From the NCBI GenBank assembly GCA_036499395.1, contig DASYDW010000063.1, positions 317,911 to 381,910 on the forward strand: a stretch of DNA of 64,000 bases. The letters are read 5' to 3'. Both the position numbers and the translations under genes were made by a program. The stretch comes from Pirellulales bacterium. GTDB taxonomy: Bacteria; Planctomycetota; Planctomycetia; Pirellulales; JACPPG01. This document shows, piece after piece, positions 62,681 through 64,000 of this stretch. Position 1 is the first letter of the stretch; each line of letters starts with the position of its first letter. Below the pieces are notes generated by a model that worked only from the letters and a program-made list of their open reading frames with translations, ran no database searches and was not told where the DNA came from.

Positions 62681-64000
62681 ATGACCCATCCCACAGCGGC
62701 AGCACAACGCGACCTGGCACTCAGCGTGCTGCGGCGGCTGCGCGAGGCCGGTTATCAAGCTCTCTGGGCCGGCGGCAGCGTGCGCGACCAGTTGCTCGGC
62801 CGCACGCCCAAGGACTACGACGTAGCCACCGACGCCACGCCCGAACAGATTCGTACGATCTTCGGTCGTAGACATACGTTGGCCATCGGCGCTGCGTTTG
62901 GCGTCGTGGCGGTATTGGGCCCGAAGCACGTGGGCATGGTCGAAGTCACCACGTTTCGCCGCGATGCTGAATACAGCGACGGTCGCCATCCGGACGCGGT
63001 CGTCTTCAGCACGCCCGAGGAAGATGCCCAGCGACGCGACTTTACGATCAACGGTCTGTTCTACGATCCCCTCGACGATCGCGTGATCGATTACGTCGGC
63101 GGGCAAGCCGACCTCGAACGTCGCGTGGTCCGCGCCATCGGCGATCCGCGTGCTCGCTTCATCGAGGACAAGCTTCGGATGGTGCGCGCCGTGCGCTTCG
63201 CGGCCGGTTTTGACTTCGCCCTCGACGAGCCGACCTTGGCGGCGATCGACGAAATGGCCGAAACCATTCAGGTTGTGAGCCCGGAACGCATCGCGCAAGA
63301 AATGCGCAAGATGCTGGTCGACCCGCAACGCGCCGCGGCCGTCGAGCTATTGCGTCGTACGCGTCTGCTGGCCGTGCTGTTACCTGAGTTGAATGGACTG
63401 GCATCCTCGGACGAAGCTCCCGCCTGGCGACACACAAAGCAGGTGCTCGCCGGAATTGCTGCGCCCAGCTTTTCGGCAGCGCTTGCGGCGCTCTTACACG
63501 CGCTCGACGAACCGGCAGCCGAGTCTTCGTCGGCAGACCAAACGATGAAATCTTCGCCGGCCGTACAGGTTGCCAGCGCGATCGGCGACCGTTGGCGATT
63601 GTCGAACAAAGAGCGCGACCTGGCGCAATGGTTGCTGGCGAATCACGGTCGTCTAAAAAATGCCGCCGGCCAGCACTGGTCGGTTGTGCAGCCTTTACTC
63701 ATCGACGCCGGCGCCGTGGAACTGATCGCCTTGCACGAAGCCGAAGGACTCTCGCGCGGCGGCGATCACGCGCTTGCAGCGAATAACGACGTGGAATTCT
63801 GCCGCGCGAAGCTGGCGCTTCCGGTGGCCGAGCTTGATCCGCCCGCATTGCTCGATGGCAACGATCTGGCCGAGCATGGTATCCCGCGAGGAGCGATCTA
63901 CCGATTCCTGCTTTCCCAAGTCCGCGCCGCACAGCTTGACGGGCAAATCGGCACTCGCGCTGAGGCACTATCGCTCGTGGACCGTTTGAAACACGACTCG
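62681..64000 (+). CDS. cca: CCA-adding tRNA nucleotidyltransferase-like protein, 3' end outside the window
   Basis: The frame is open from ATG 62681 to the last base, giving 440 residues so far. The nucleotidyltransferase head is clear: YQALWAGGSVRDQLLGRTPKDYDVATDATP, the FSTPEEDAQRRDFTINGLFYDP segment and KLRMVRAVRFAAGFDF. The class-II nucleotidyltransferase signature (G-G-x-V-R-D and DxD-type KDYDV) identifies the CCA/poly(A) polymerase family. It probably adds or repairs the tRNA CCA tail. The C-terminal part after 63500 is less conserved. The gene could also be a poly(A) polymerase; the two are hard to separate by sequence. Confidence 0.9.
   Translation, partial: MTHPTAAAQRDLALSVLRRLREAGYQALWAGGSVRDQLLGRTPKDYDVATDATPEQIRTIFGRRHTLAIGAAFGVVAVLGPKHVGMVEVTTFRRDAEYSDGRHPDAVVFSTPEEDAQRRDFTINGLFYDPLDDRVIDYVGGQADLERRVVRAIGDPRARFIEDKLRMVRAVRFAAGFDFALDEPTLAAIDEMAETIQVVSPERIAQEMRKMLVDPQRAAAVELLRRTRLLAVLLPELNGLASSDEAPAWRHTKQVLAGIAAPSFSAALAALLHALDEPAAESSSADQTMKSSPAVQVASAIGDRWRLSNKERDLAQWLLANHGRLKNAAGQHWSVVQPLLIDAGAVELIALHEAEGLSRGGDHALAANNDVEFCRAKLALPVAELDPPALLDGNDLAEHGIPRGAIYRFLLSQVRAAQLDGQIGTRAEALSLVDRLKHDS

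Noticed and set aside
62306-63328. 340-codon minus-strand frame under the CCA-transferase gene
   Set aside because: The plus-strand product shows unmistakable nucleotidyltransferase motifs through this region. The minus-strand product is compositionally a shadow.

Overview
This 64 kb window comes from a high-GC bacterial chromosome and most likely belongs to the Planctomycetota, probably a Pirellulales-type lineage. That assignment is an inference from gene content. The supporting genes are a DUF1501 Tat-leader protein, two PEP-CTERM proteins, a TPR/peptidase-MA protein, many planctomycete-style small secreted proteins, and a cytochrome bc-caa3 cluster with a very large multihaem cytochrome. 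I found no rRNA, tRNA, CRISPR array, prophage or intact insertion sequence.

Region 1 (about 0.5-23.8 kb, minus strand) is the centrepiece: an almost continuous respiratory locus. In transcription order it encodes a Rieske protein with a long Ala/Pro/Lys arm, a b6-type cytochrome b N-half with a Cys where b6 proteins bind haem c_i, a subunit-IV-like C-half with APWY in place of PEWY, and a 1497-residue octahaem c-type cytochrome with coiled coil and PDZ-like domain. Two paralogous type-1-copper proteins and a dihaem lipoprotein cytochrome c follow. Then come oxidase subunits II and I (A2-type YSHPAVY), haem A synthase, haem O synthase, subunit III (with a 125-residue insertion) and subunit IV, an ABC-2 exporter, SCO, DUF420, a YkgJ/SEC-C Cys-cluster protein, and small membrane proteins. 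Many junctions are ATGA overlaps. The genes look sufficient for a quinol:O2 supercomplex plus its assembly factors. A sigma70-like promoter and a CRP/FNR-like palindrome precede the Rieske gene, and an intrinsic terminator separates it from cytochrome b.

Region 2 (24-29.3 kb) holds housekeeping genes: a D-glutamate-cyclase-like protein, purD, a STAS protein, an M20 peptidase and an HU-like protein. Region 3 (29.7-36.4 kb) is a heavy-metal RND efflux locus with two His-rich exported proteins, a tandemly duplicated adaptor and a CusA/CzcA-type pump, but no outer-membrane factor. Region 4 (36.5-47.9 kb) has a gluconolactonase-like protein, an esterase, a methyltransferase, a Ppx/GppA phosphatase and a coupled operon of TPR-gluzincin, MazG-like, membrane protein, ABC ATPase and a small membrane protein. 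That last gene ends inside a short inverted-repeat element.

Region 5 (48-52 kb, minus) is a DUF1501 / carboxymuconolactone-decarboxylase-like / SDR / amidohydrolase group. Region 6 (52-64 kb) carries two PEP-CTERM proteins, a metallophosphoesterase, a DUF2339-DUF3999 pair, a Tyr-rich secreted protein, a glucose-dehydrogenase-like enzyme, a GDPD/PI-PLC-like protein and a CCA-adding-enzyme gene that runs off the window.
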